NCBI GenBank assembly: GCA_964518905.1
Contig: CAZFJL010000002.1
Coordinates: 62,001 to 126,000, forward strand
Direction: 5' to 3'
DNA length: 64,000 nt
Origin: RDYZ01 sp964518905
GTDB lineage: Bacteria > Cyanobacteriota > Cyanobacteriia > Cyanobacteriales > Geitlerinemataceae
Shown here: positions 43,870 through 53,176 of the stretch, piece after piece
Position numbering within the stretch: position 1 is the first letter of the stretch
Layout of the letters: each line of letters opens with the position of its first letter
Notes under the pieces: generated by a model
Database searches by the model: none
Told to the model about the DNA's origin: nothing
Seen by the model: only the letters and a program-made list of their open reading frames with translations
Translations under genes and position numbers: made by a program

Positions 43870-44826
43870 CTAAGACAGTGCCGCTAGCGCATCAATGACC
43901 GTTTGGTGAATGACGCCGTTACTCACGACCGTACCTTGGTTGTTGGTTAGTTTGGCTCCCTGGGAAAAGTCCAACGGTTGACCAAACATATCCGTCACCT
44001 TACCGCCCGCTTCTTCGACGACCAGGACACCCGCTGCGTGATCCCAGATTTTTTCGCGATAGTCCGGTGTTTTCGGCGATGGTAGCCGCAAGTACAGCAC
44101 GGCTTCACCATTGGCGACGGCGGCATACTTAGCTTGGGAGTCCATGCGTAAGGACAGAGCCGTGATCCCGACGGCTTGAGCGACGGCAGCTTGACGCGAC
44201 TGGTCGCCGTGTCCCGATTCCACGCTTTCGACGAAGCGGAGCCGATCGGTATCGCCACCCGCGACCACTTTCAATCCTTGGGACATCTCACTGCCGATCG
44301 CCGTCATGCTCGCCCCGCCGCCACGAATCGCGACAAAGAGTGCGCCGTGGCCGCCTTCTACCGGATAGGCCGGACAGGCCAACACGCCGAGCTGCACCTG
44401 GCCGTTTTCGATCAGCGCGAGCGCAACGGCATACTGATCGTCGCGTAGAAAGCCTTTGGTTCCGTCGATCGGGTCGAGCGTCCAGAACCGATCCGCCCCC
44501 GTGCTGCTTCCCAAACCAATCCAGTTGATCACCCGTTCCGGCGTGGCTTCGGGGATGAAGTCGCGAATGCTGTCGGTGGCCTGGGCGAGGAGGTGATTAT
44601 CGTCGTTGAGGGCGGCGGCGTCTTCTTCGGCGATGATGGCATCGTCGGGAAAGGCGGCGGCGATCGCGCGGCAAATTAGGGCTTGGGAGCCATAGTCGGC
44701 GATGGTGACCGGGCTTTTATCGTTTTTGGCGATCGCTTGCGGCATTGATTTACGGACGCGCTCGCAGAGTTTTGCCGCCATCAGTACGGCATCAATTGCA
44801 ACGCGCCGCTCAAGTTCGTAAGACAT
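43870..44826 (-). CDS. cysQ: 3'(2'),5'-bisphosphate nucleotidase, CysQ/HAL2-like
   Basis: A 318-residue metal-dependent phosphatase of the inositol monophosphatase fold. IIAEEDA, WTLDPIDGTKGFLRDDQYAV and WDHAAGVLVVEEAGGKVTD hold the metal-binding acidic residues. The KGFLR insert and the length fit the HAL2/PAP phosphatase group, which removes 3'-phosphoadenosine 5'-phosphate made in sulfate assimilation. ATG 44826. Confidence 0.92.
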   Translation of the reverse strand: MSYELERRVAIDAVLMAAKLCERVRKSMPQAIAKNDKSPVTIADYGSQALICRAIAAAFPDDAIIAEEDAAALNDDNHLLAQATDSIRDFIPEATPERVINWIGLGSSTGADRFWTLDPIDGTKGFLRDDQYAVALALIENGQVQLGVLACPAYPVEGGHGALFVAIRGGGASMTAIGSEMSQGLKVVAGGDTDRLRFVESVESGHGDQSRQAAVAQAVGITALSLRMDSQAKYAAVANGEAVLYLRLPSPKTPDYREKIWDHAAGVLVVEEAGGKVTDMFGQPLDFSQGAKLTNNQGTVVSNGVIHQTVIDALAALS

Positions 44827-45278
44827 AGTGAAGACGATCCAGAAAAATCTAGATTAATAATTGATAGAAAATTGGCAGAAGTTACGGAAATTGGTGACGA
44901 ATAACGTCGAGTTTCAGCTTACTCAGTGTGACTGGAATCGAAATGCTGTGTCTCGCTTCCGTCGCAAAACTGTCGCGAAACTTAGGATCTGCTTCACTAC
45001 ACTCTAAGTCCCTAAGTTTTAGTCTCAGCTCCCAGATCACCCCAATCAGTAGCATGATGGCAGCACCCCAATCATTAAGGTCGATCGCGACTTGATTGTG
45101 AATCGATGACGCTTAGGCGATCGAAACACAACACGATTGAAAAATAACGCTCATATTCCGCGTCAGTTCGGCTCCAATCACCACTCGTCAGCCGATCGCA
45201 GACGGTATGCTGTTAGGCAATTCGCTTGCCGAACCCGCCTCCATTGCCCATTCCTTTGCCCATTGAGTCTTTATCGTT
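44827..45278. other. Intergenic region between cysQ and the transglutaminase gene
   Basis: About 450 bases with no convincing gene on either strand. It must contain divergent promoters. No inverted repeat or repeat copy stands out. Confidence 0.55.
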
Positions 45279-46964
45279 ATGACGTCCGATCGCCTGCAAC
45301 ATCGTACGGTGCGCCCATACGGCGTCTATGCCCTGCACGGTCTCGCCTGCGATCGAGATCGAAACTCGATCCTGGCGATCGACAGCCTGCGTGGTTATCT
45401 CGTTGAAATCGACCCCACCACCGACGCCACACGAACGATCAACCCGTACCACGCGGAAGAGTTCGTCGGCGTTACGGGGATTGCCCTGAAAGGCGATCAG
45501 CTCTGGTTTACCCGCAGCGATAGTATCTATGCTTGCAAACTCGATGACCTAAGCCGCCCCGATAAGCTCGAACTCACGGTCTTGGCCTCCCTGCCCTACA
45601 ACGCCAACGGCATCGCGATCTGGAATTCCGTCGTCTATGTCTGCTGCCAAAAATCAGGCTATATCTACGCCTTCCAATGCGACAGCGGCCAAGAGTTAGC
45701 TCGCTACGTCGTCCCAGGCGTCGGGCTAGAAAATCTTTACGTTCGCGATGAGCAGCTTTGGGTTTCGGACACGATCGAGGAAACGGTTTATTGTCTCGAT
45801 CGCACTACGGGCGATATCGAATTTCAGCTCCTCACGCCCTATCCGACGCCCACCGGCCTCTGCTTTTTCCCCAACCCAGATGGCGGCGACGACCTGCTCT
45901 ATGTCGCCTACTCCCGCGAAGAACCCTATATTCGCGACGATCCCAACTCCGCCAACCCCTACCAGCTCACCTTTCGCGACGCGACCTTCCTGCATCCGCT
46001 ACACGTCTACCACAACCCGATCGGACGCTATACCCTCTCGAATGGCTACGCCGTCGAGATGTCCTACGTCGAGGAACTGGCATCACTCGAACCGGTTGCC
46101 CTAGAGGGAATCGAATGGCAAATCGCCGTACCGATGGACTCGCCGCGCCAAAAAGTTCGCAGCATCGAGCCGATCGGCTTGCCGTTCGAGCTGCGGGAAA
46201 TCGACGGTCAAATGATGGCCATCTTTCAATTCGACCAGCTCGCGGAGTCGGAAACCCATATTTTTGGCTGGAAAGCCACCCTCGAATTACGCGGCATCAA
46301 GTACCACTTCCGACCCAGCGATGCTGAAACTGACGCCGAGATCCCCGCTGACTATACCGATCGCTATTTAGTCGATAACGATAATCTCTCGATGGAGACC
46401 GATATTGTGCAGCGTGCTGCCGTCACCGCGATCGGGACGGAAACCAATCTGCTGCGTAAAATCCTCAACATTCGCGACTATACCTACGATCGCTTGGAAT
46501 ACGGCATCAAGCCCCACATCGACACGCCGGATATCGTGTTGAACCGAGGTCTGGGGTCGTGCGGTGAATACGTCGGCGTCTTGCTGGCATTGATGCGGCT
46601 GAATGGCATTCCCTGTCGGACGGTGGGGCGCTACAAATGCCCTGATCGCGCCGAACAGCAACGTGTCCCGCTTCAGCCCGACTTCAATCACGTCTGGCTG
46701 GAATTTTATATCCCCGGCTACGGCTGGATTCCGATGGAGTCCAACCCCGACGATCTCAACGATCGTGGCCCCTACCCGATGCGCTTCTTTATGGGTCTCG
46801 CCTGGTATCACATCGAGATTGTCAAAGGCGTTAAATTCGAGCGCATCATGAAAGACGGTAAGCGGATCGATAAGGAAGTCGCTTCCCTCGGTGATCTCTC
46901 GATCAACCATGTTCGCTTCCAGATCCTCGAAGAGCTCCCGCCCGCCACCGAGCCCAACCTTTAG
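45279..46964 (+). CDS. Transglutaminase-like protein with N-terminal beta-propeller
   Basis: A 561-residue protein. Residues 10-270 resemble an NHL/SMP-30-type propeller (GVYALHGLACDRDRNSILAI, LGVGLENLYV-like, PTGLCFFPNPDGGDDLLYVAY). Residues 390-510 form a transglutaminase-like domain with the catalytic Cys in LGSCGEYVGVLLALMRLNGI, His in FNHVWLEFY and Asp in MESNPDD. No signal peptide is seen. Such domains may act as proteases or crosslinkers; the partner is unknown. A strong terminator follows. Confidence 0.85.
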   Translation: MTSDRLQHRTVRPYGVYALHGLACDRDRNSILAIDSLRGYLVEIDPTTDATRTINPYHAEEFVGVTGIALKGDQLWFTRSDSIYACKLDDLSRPDKLELTVLASLPYNANGIAIWNSVVYVCCQKSGYIYAFQCDSGQELARYVVPGVGLENLYVRDEQLWVSDTIEETVYCLDRTTGDIEFQLLTPYPTPTGLCFFPNPDGGDDLLYVAYSREEPYIRDDPNSANPYQLTFRDATFLHPLHVYHNPIGRYTLSNGYAVEMSYVEELASLEPVALEGIEWQIAVPMDSPRQKVRSIEPIGLPFELREIDGQMMAIFQFDQLAESETHIFGWKATLELRGIKYHFRPSDAETDAEIPADYTDRYLVDNDNLSMETDIVQRAAVTAIGTETNLLRKILNIRDYTYDRLEYGIKPHIDTPDIVLNRGLGSCGEYVGVLLALMRLNGIPCRTVGRYKCPDRAEQQRVPLQPDFNHVWLEFYIPGYGWIPMESNPDDLNDRGPYPMRFFMGLAWYHIEIVKGVKFERIMKDGKRIDKEVASLGDLSINHVRFQILEELPPATEPNL

Positions 46965-46987
46965 GATTAACCCACGTTTTCCCCCAG

Positions 46988-47034
46988 AAAAATAAGGCCC
47001 GATCGTACATTGGGTGCGATCGGGCCTTATTTTT
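46988..47034 (+). terminator. Rho-independent terminator after the transglutaminase gene
   Basis: AAAATAAGGCCCGATCG and CGATCGGGCCTTATTTT form perfect 17-base arms with an 11- to 12-base loop, followed by TTTTTT. The symmetry allows use from either side. Confidence 0.9.
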
Positions 47035-47142
47035 TTGAGAGAGGGATAGTTTGGGTCTTGGGCACGGATAGTCAAGCTTTGCAGTAAAGATAAAAAAGTC
47101 AGAGCCTGGGATTTGTGCTAGGAGCACGGAACGGAATTGACC

Positions 47143-47511
47143 CTAAAACAGGCCGATGACCGCATCGGTTAAGAGAAAAAATTCGACGCACTTTAACGCC
47201 AAAAAACTCACTCCTCCCGACAGGAACACCAAACTGATATCAATCCAAAAATCCCGGTCAAAGGTAGAAGCAGATTCCGTTTGATGCTTCTTGAGCATCT
47301 TACGGTTTGAGACGATATTCATTTGCGGTAATTTTGCGGAGGCTACCGACTTCGACGATGCTACTCGACCAACAGGCTTTGCTTCAGGCGCGATCGTGCG
47401 ATTCAGTGCCGACAGCAGCTTATGACGCTTCCGCAGAGCTTCCACGCTGGGGGCGCTGAATGAAGGCGGACTCAGTTTTAGTTTCTCTTCGGGGACAAGC
47501 AGGCGCGTCAT
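47143..47511 (-). CDS. Small hypothetical protein with C-terminal membrane segment
   Basis: A 122-residue protein. Residues 1-85 are basic and low in complexity, and about 93-120 is hydrophobic (ISLVFLSGGVSFLALKCVEF). It is not recognised. It has a good ATG and is bounded by a terminator and the DUF815 gene, so it is likely real, but function is unknown. Confidence 0.55.
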   Translation of the reverse strand: MTRLLVPEEKLKLSPPSFSAPSVEALRKRHKLLSALNRTIAPEAKPVGRVASSKSVASAKLPQMNIVSNRKMLKKHQTESASTFDRDFWIDISLVFLSGGVSFLALKCVEFFLLTDAVIGLF

Positions 47512-47763
47512 AGTCGAGATTTACACTAAGGTGTCAGAACGTAGCTCAGGACTAAAACATTACAAATCCCGTATTAGTGCCGGGGTTCGCAAAATACTGA
47601 GAATGGTGTACTTAGTTATTTTGCGTGTTCTTCCCCGGATCAGGCGATGACCTGAAGCCACATAGACGTGTGATCTCGATCATTAGTTTCTGTGTTTCAG
47701 TGTATACATCGAAGCTGTCCGTTGTTTCTGTAGCCTTAGTATCAGTACATTCAATGAATATAC

Positions 47764-49065
47764 TCAGTCCTTGACGGATGGGGGGTACAGGTCGGCTAAT
47801 TGCTGTTCAGCGGTGAGCCAGTCGATGAATTGACGAGCGGTACGCCCCGATCGGCCATTATTCTGGGTTGCCCACTGCAAGGCGCGGAAGGTTAAGTCTT
47901 CCTGACAAATCGTCAAATCCGCTTGCTGGGCGAGATGACGAATGATGCTGAGGTAGTCGTCTTGATTACAGGGCGGGAAGGTTAACGTCAGGCCAAAACG
48001 ATCGCTAAAGGAGAGTTTTTCCTGGACGGTGTCCCAACTGTGGATTTCGTCGGCATCGCTCGGGCGGGGGCGATCGTCGAAGAATTCGCGGATTAGGTGG
48101 CGACGGTTGGTGGTGGCGTAAACGACGACATTGCGAGCGCGGGCGGTGCTGTTGCCTTCGAGTACGACCTTGAGCGCTTTGAAGGCGTCGTCGTCGTCCT
48201 CAAAGGAGAGATCATCAACGAAAATCACGAATTTTAAGGCGCTACTGCGAAGCTGATCGATGATTTTGGGCAGATTACGCAGTTGGGATTTATCCACTTC
48301 AATCAGACGTAATCCCCGATCGGCGTAGTCCGTCGCGATCGCCTTCACCAGCGAAGATTTGCCCGATCCGCGACTGCCGTAGAGCAGCACATGCTGCGCC
48401 GGAGCGCCCGCAACGAGAAATTCAGTATTTTGTAAGAGCTTGGCTTTCGGGGTGTCATAGCCGATGAGATTGTCCAGGCCGATCGGGTCAGGAGTGGGGA
48501 TGCCTTCGATGTAGTCCTGTTCCCAGCGACAGGCGCGGTATTGCGCAAAAATACCGATGCCGTAGGTTTGGTGATAGGCCAGGAGATCCGGCAGCAGGTC
48601 GCCCCAGTGTGGAGTTGTGTCGAAGGCGATCGGAGCCGGTTCAACCAGGCTGGAGGGAGCGACAGGTAGCACATCGAGCTTGCAGGCTTGCTGCATCCAG
48701 AGGCCGATCTGGTCGCTGGTGCAGTCGTACAGGCGACGCAGGATAGTGAGGTCATGGCGGGCAGCGGCGATCAGCTCCGGGGCGATATCGTCGATCGTTT
48801 GGGCGTGTTGTGCGGCTTCGGTAAAGGAATTTTCGTCGTACAAAATCGATTCGATCAGGTACGATTGCCAGCTTTGACCGCTGCTCGCCAGCCAGGAAAA
48901 CCAGTCACCGTAAGCTTTCAGGCATTCCGTGGGGGTATCAGTATGGTAGATCTGCTCGATGAGCGAGGCAAAGGCAGACCCGACCACGTCAACGTCAAGG
49001 ATTTGGCGATAGAGCAGCAGGCTGGCGATATCGTGCTGGAGCGATCGAAGGGAGGCGATATTCAT
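47764..49065 (-). CDS. DUF815 AAA+ ATPase
   Basis: A 433-residue P-loop ATPase. The N-terminal 200 residues are helical. LLYGSRGSGKSSLVKAIA is Walker A, FVIFVDDLSFED is Walker B, and VVVYATTNRRHL is sensor 1. FSDRFGLTLTFPPCNQDDYL and SGRTARQFIDWL match the DUF815 family. The function of these ATPases is not established. It is divergent from the ABC permease gene. Confidence 0.9.
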   Translation of the reverse strand: MNIASLRSLQHDIASLLLYRQILDVDVVGSAFASLIEQIYHTDTPTECLKAYGDWFSWLASSGQSWQSYLIESILYDENSFTEAAQHAQTIDDIAPELIAAARHDLTILRRLYDCTSDQIGLWMQQACKLDVLPVAPSSLVEPAPIAFDTTPHWGDLLPDLLAYHQTYGIGIFAQYRACRWEQDYIEGIPTPDPIGLDNLIGYDTPKAKLLQNTEFLVAGAPAQHVLLYGSRGSGKSSLVKAIATDYADRGLRLIEVDKSQLRNLPKIIDQLRSSALKFVIFVDDLSFEDDDDAFKALKVVLEGNSTARARNVVVYATTNRRHLIREFFDDRPRPSDADEIHSWDTVQEKLSFSDRFGLTLTFPPCNQDDYLSIIRHLAQQADLTICQEDLTFRALQWATQNNGRSGRTARQFIDWLTAEQQLADLYPPSVKD

Positions 49066-49249
49066 CGTGGCGAGGTCAGCGGCAAGGAATACGGTCGGAC
49101 TCGCGATCGGGATTGGCCGAAGCGACGCTTCAATTATGCTGGCATTGTGGACGCGATTTTGCTTGCCTGCGCGTCATACGGCGTGAAGATGCGATAGCTT
49201 ACGATCGCCTGCGATGTCTTTCGATGATCTGTGATTGGGGCAAATCAGC

Positions 49250-50467
49250 ATGAATCTATGGGAATCCTGCCAGATGGCGGGTCGAACACTGGTGGCAAAC
49301 AAGCTACGCAGTTGTTTGACGATGTTGGGGATCGTGATTGGTAATGCGGCGACGATCGCCACGATCGGCATTGGTCAAGGGGCGCAGGTTTTCGTCGAAG
49401 ATCAGGTCTCGGAACTGGGATCAAACCTGCTGTTTATCTTGCCCGGAAGCCCGGAAGCCCAGCGCCGCCCGGTGTATTCGCCGCAAACCCTGGTGTACGA
49501 AGATGCGATCGCCCTGGCCGAACAAGTGCCGCTCATCGACAAAGTCGCGCCACAGCTCAATAGCAGCACCCTCGTGTCCTACCGCGATCGCAACGTCTCG
49601 ACGCTGGTCTACGGCACAACGCCCGACATTCTCACCGTCCGTGATTTTGATGTCGGTAGCGGGCGATTTCTCTCGGATCTCGATATTCGCCGCCAAAAAC
49701 AGGTGGTCGCGATCGGTTCCGAGCTGGCCGATCGACTCTTTGGCGACACCAACCCAGTCGGACAAAGCGTTCGCATCGATAACCTTTCCTTTGAAGTGAT
49801 CGGCGTGATGCAGCCCAAGGGCGCAACCTTTGGGACGAATCTTGATGAAACGGCGTTTATTCCGCTGACCACCATGTCGAGCCGTTTGGTGGGCAGAACC
49901 TCGCCCTACGGTTTAACTGTGACGTTTATTAACGTGGCGGTACGCGACGAAACGCAGATGGATATGGTCAAATTTCAGGTGGAGAATCTCTTACGACAGC
50001 GCCACAGTATCACCGATGAGGATGACTTCACGGTGTCGAGCCAGAAGGATATTCAGGAGCGAACGGCGGCGATCACGGGGGCGCTAACGGCTCTGCTGGC
50101 AACGGTGGCGAGTATTTCGCTGTTGGTCGGCGGCATTGGGATCACGAATATCATGCTGGTGTCGGTGACGGAACGGACGCCGGAAATCGGCTTACGCAAG
50201 GCGATCGGGGCGTCTCCGCGCGATATTTTGCTGCAATTTACGATCGAGGCGACGATCTTGGCGGTGGCGGGCGGGATTGTCGGCGTGACCGTAGGCGCGG
50301 GCTGTATTGTGCTGGTGTCAAGTGTGACGAGTTTTCAAGCGGGGATCTCGGTCACGAGTGTAGTGATCGCGACGGGCGTGTCGGGAGCACTGGGTTTATT
50401 TTTTGGCATCGTTCCCGCCCAACGTGCCGCGAAACTCGATCCGATCGTGGCGCTGCGATCGGCCTAG
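49250..50467 (+). CDS. MacB-type ABC transporter permease
   Basis: A 405-residue protein. A membrane segment at about 20-45 (LRSCLTMLGIVIGNAATIATI) is followed by a large periplasmic domain (about 60-270), then three membrane segments near 275-390, the order of MacB/FtsX-type permeases. ERTPEIGLRKAIGASPRDIL is the family signature that contacts the ATPase. The cognate ATPase and membrane-fusion genes are not adjacent. ATG 49250 is chosen over the in-frame TTG at 49235. Confidence 0.93.
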   Translation: MNLWESCQMAGRTLVANKLRSCLTMLGIVIGNAATIATIGIGQGAQVFVEDQVSELGSNLLFILPGSPEAQRRPVYSPQTLVYEDAIALAEQVPLIDKVAPQLNSSTLVSYRDRNVSTLVYGTTPDILTVRDFDVGSGRFLSDLDIRRQKQVVAIGSELADRLFGDTNPVGQSVRIDNLSFEVIGVMQPKGATFGTNLDETAFIPLTTMSSRLVGRTSPYGLTVTFINVAVRDETQMDMVKFQVENLLRQRHSITDEDDFTVSSQKDIQERTAAITGALTALLATVASISLLVGGIGITNIMLVSVTERTPEIGLRKAIGASPRDILLQFTIEATILAVAGGIVGVTVGAGCIVLVSSVTSFQAGISVTSVVIATGVSGALGLFFGIVPAQRAAKLDPIVALRSA

Positions 50468-50578
50468 CGATCGGGGAAAAATCACGTTTACACGTTGTTT
50501 TGATAGATTTTCGGTACAGATTTTGGTTTATTGTCATCGGACAATCTCGCCGAATTCTACCGATCCCAATCGATTACG

Positions 50579-52174
50579 ATGCAAATTTCGCCGCAAATTT
50601 CGCCACCGCTCTACAAGCCGCGCTACAAACCCGGTCAAGTCATCTGCGGCAGCGGCTTGACGGTCATCGTCACGGGCTGGACGCTGCGTCAGGCGATCGC
50701 CAAACGGCTCGCCCCGTCAGACTATGCCGCGATCGGCCAACTCTACAGCCCCACACGCGGCATTAGCGTCCTCGTGCGTAATCTGCTGTGCAATCCCCAC
50801 GTTCGCCACCTGATCGCGATCGCGGCAACCCAGGAAGACCGCAACGCGGGCGGCTGCGCCTGTGTCCGCGATTTCTTCGAGCAAGGCGTCACACCGGGAC
50901 ACACCGAGACCGGGCGCGACTGTTGGCGGATTAATTCCGAGATTAACGGCTTGATCGATTGCGAAATCCCTCTCGATGCGATCGCCCAACTTCGCGCCAA
51001 CGTCCAGTGCCATTTCGTCACCAGCACCCGTGAAGCCTGCGAGCTTGCTCAACAGCTTGCTCAACAACTAGCCCAACAACTTGCAAAACAAACGGCCACC
51101 ACCGACGCGATCGCGCCACCCTGGGGCATTCCGCAAGAATTCCCGATCGCCACCAGCACCACCAACACCCGACCCGGCCCCCGCTACGGCCACCGCATCG
51201 CGGGCCGCACGATCGCCGACACCTGGGTCAAGATCCTCCACCGCATCGAATCCACTGGCACAGTGCGCCCCACCGCCTACGACGGCCAATGGCAAGAGCT
51301 GATCGACCTGGTGGCCGTGGTCAGCGACGAACCGCGCGGGCTGTATTTTCCTGAGCCGAATTTTTTACCGGTGAGCTGCGATTTTCTGGCCGAGTATAGC
51401 GGGCAAATTTTGGCTGATTTACCCGACGCGGCGAAATCTCAAGACGGGGTGAAATATACCTATGGGCAACGGCTGCGATCGTGGTTTAACACCGACCAGA
51501 TCGAACAGACAATCGAGCGGCTAGTACGCGATCGTCATTCCGCGCGGGCTGTCATGTCGCTCTGGGATGCCCAAGCCGATGGCGCTGGCAACAGTAGCCC
51601 GCCCTGCCTCAATCACATCTGGGTACGGATTGCAGACGATGTGCTGTCGCTGACGGCTACGTTTCGCAGTAACGATATGTTTGGCGCGTGGGTGGCGAAT
51701 GCGATGGGGTTGCGGATGCTGCAAGAGCACATCACCGACGCGATCGCCGATCGCTCCGGCCTCCCGCTCCAGCTCGGCCCCCTGATCACGATCAGCCAAA
51801 GCGCCCATATTTACGACGACTGCTGGGACAACGCCCGCCAGACAATCGCCGACCACTACCCGCGTGTCTGTGGCGATCGGCAGTTTGGCGATCCGTCGGG
51901 TAGTTTTTTGATTGCGGTGCGATCGGGCGAAATCGCGATCGAGCAGCTCACACCGGGATCGGGCGAAGTCGTGGAATGTTTTTCAGGCAAGACGGCGAAG
52001 CGGGTTTATCAGCAATTAGCCGCCAGCAGTCCGGCCTTAGAAACCGAACACGCCCTCTATTTGGGAACGGAACTCCAAAAAGCGGAGCTAGCCTTACAGC
52101 ATCCCGATCAATTTCGCTACGAACAAGACCAAGCCTTACACATACTTTCTAGGCCAGATACCCTCTCAAACTAA
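50579..52174 (+). CDS. DUF4346-thymidylate synthase-like fusion protein
   Basis: A 531-residue protein. The N-terminal ~150 residues (PRYKPGQVICGSG, AIGQLYSPTRGISVLVRNLL) match DUF4346. After a QQLAQQLAQQL linker, the C-terminal 330 residues resemble thymidylate synthase ThyA: SSPPCLNHIWVRI holds the likely nucleophilic cysteine, and TATFRSNDMFGAWVANAMGL corresponds to the substrate-binding region. This would methylate dUMP with methylene-tetrahydrofolate, but the actual substrate is not shown. The TTG at 50531 is possible; ATG 50579 precedes the conserved start. Confidence 0.82.
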   Translation: MQISPQISPPLYKPRYKPGQVICGSGLTVIVTGWTLRQAIAKRLAPSDYAAIGQLYSPTRGISVLVRNLLCNPHVRHLIAIAATQEDRNAGGCACVRDFFEQGVTPGHTETGRDCWRINSEINGLIDCEIPLDAIAQLRANVQCHFVTSTREACELAQQLAQQLAQQLAKQTATTDAIAPPWGIPQEFPIATSTTNTRPGPRYGHRIAGRTIADTWVKILHRIESTGTVRPTAYDGQWQELIDLVAVVSDEPRGLYFPEPNFLPVSCDFLAEYSGQILADLPDAAKSQDGVKYTYGQRLRSWFNTDQIEQTIERLVRDRHSARAVMSLWDAQADGAGNSSPPCLNHIWVRIADDVLSLTATFRSNDMFGAWVANAMGLRMLQEHITDAIADRSGLPLQLGPLITISQSAHIYDDCWDNARQTIADHYPRVCGDRQFGDPSGSFLIAVRSGEIAIEQLTPGSGEVVECFSGKTAKRVYQQLAASSPALETEHALYLGTELQKAELALQHPDQFRYEQDQALHILSRPDTLSN

Positions 52175-52348
52175 TGAAGGACGGTTCACCGCATTCCGCC
52201 TTTCGTGCGTGTGTGCATAATAGATAGGAGTGAAACGTGACGTGCGAGCGATCGCGAAGCTCGGTATATCAGGCGATCCCGTTCGCGATTCGCCTCACAA
52301 TGTTTCATTCCCCCATCCGCTTTAGTCTGTACCCGTTAGTTCTGCGAC

Positions 52349-53011
52349 ATGTCGAATATCCCTGCCTTAAACTACGAACTCGTCAGTCAGCGCCAGTCGC
52401 CGATCTACTCGACCCACGGCGCGATCCCCATGGTGGTCGAACAGTCCGGTATGGGCGAGCGAGCCTTTGATATCTACTCGCGCCTGCTGCGTGAACGGAT
52501 CATCTTCCTCGGAACGCCCGTCGATGATGCCATGGCCGACTCGATCGTTGCCCAACTGCTCTACCTCGACGCTGACGATCCCGAAAAAGATATCCAAATC
52601 TACGTCAACTCCCCCGGCGGTTCCGTCACCGCAGGCATGGCCATCTTCGATACGATGCGCCAAGTCCGCCCCGACATTGTGACGATTTGTTTTGGTCTTG
52701 CCGCTAGCATGGGCGCATTTTTGCTCTCGGCTGGCACACCTGGCAAGCGGATGTCTCTGACCAATTCGCGCATCATGATCCACCAGCCCCTCGGTGGCGC
52801 TCAGGGTCAAGCCGTCGATATCGAGATCCAGGCCAAAGAGATTCTCTATCACAAGAAAACGCTCAACACCCTGCTCGCGGAACATACTGGTCAGTCCCTC
52901 GAAAAAATCGAAGAAGACACGGAGCGTGATTTCTTCATGTCCGCCCACGAGGCGAAAGCATACGGACTCATTGATACTGTCATCGACTCAATGCCTCTCG
53001 CAGCAGCCTAA
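52349..53011 (+). CDS. clpP: ATP-dependent Clp protease proteolytic subunit
   Basis: A 220-residue serine protease. YVNSPGGSVTAGMAIFDTM, FGLAASMGAFLLSAG (catalytic Ser about 119), RIMIHQPLGG (catalytic His) and MSAHEAKAYGLIDTVI (with the Asp in the intermediate region) are all present. It forms a tetradecamer that degrades substrates unfolded by ClpX/ClpC. clpX follows 165 bases later. Confidence 0.96.
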   Translation: MSNIPALNYELVSQRQSPIYSTHGAIPMVVEQSGMGERAFDIYSRLLRERIIFLGTPVDDAMADSIVAQLLYLDADDPEKDIQIYVNSPGGSVTAGMAIFDTMRQVRPDIVTICFGLAASMGAFLLSAGTPGKRMSLTNSRIMIHQPLGGAQGQAVDIEIQAKEILYHKKTLNTLLAEHTGQSLEKIEEDTERDFFMSAHEAKAYGLIDTVIDSMPLAAA

Positions 53012-53176
53012 CGATCGCGACCCAATCGCGACCCAATTGTGTCCCAATATGTAAACGATATGGCGATCGTGACCCGTCGATCGCCTCGTCGTTTAAACTT
53101 GACATAGTCGCACCCTCGATCGTTACTAAACGCTAGCTCCTCGTCGCCATTTCGGATCTGCTCCGCAATACCGTTC

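Noticed and set aside
43620..43898. A 92-residue plus-strand frame between the LCIB and cysQ genes
   Set aside because: It runs into the 3' end of cysQ on the other strand, shows no motif and no ribosome site.
46368..47075. A 235-residue minus-strand frame opposite the transglutaminase gene
   Set aside because: It is the shadow of the transglutaminase domain, whose plus-strand frame has clear catalytic motifs, and it runs through a terminator.
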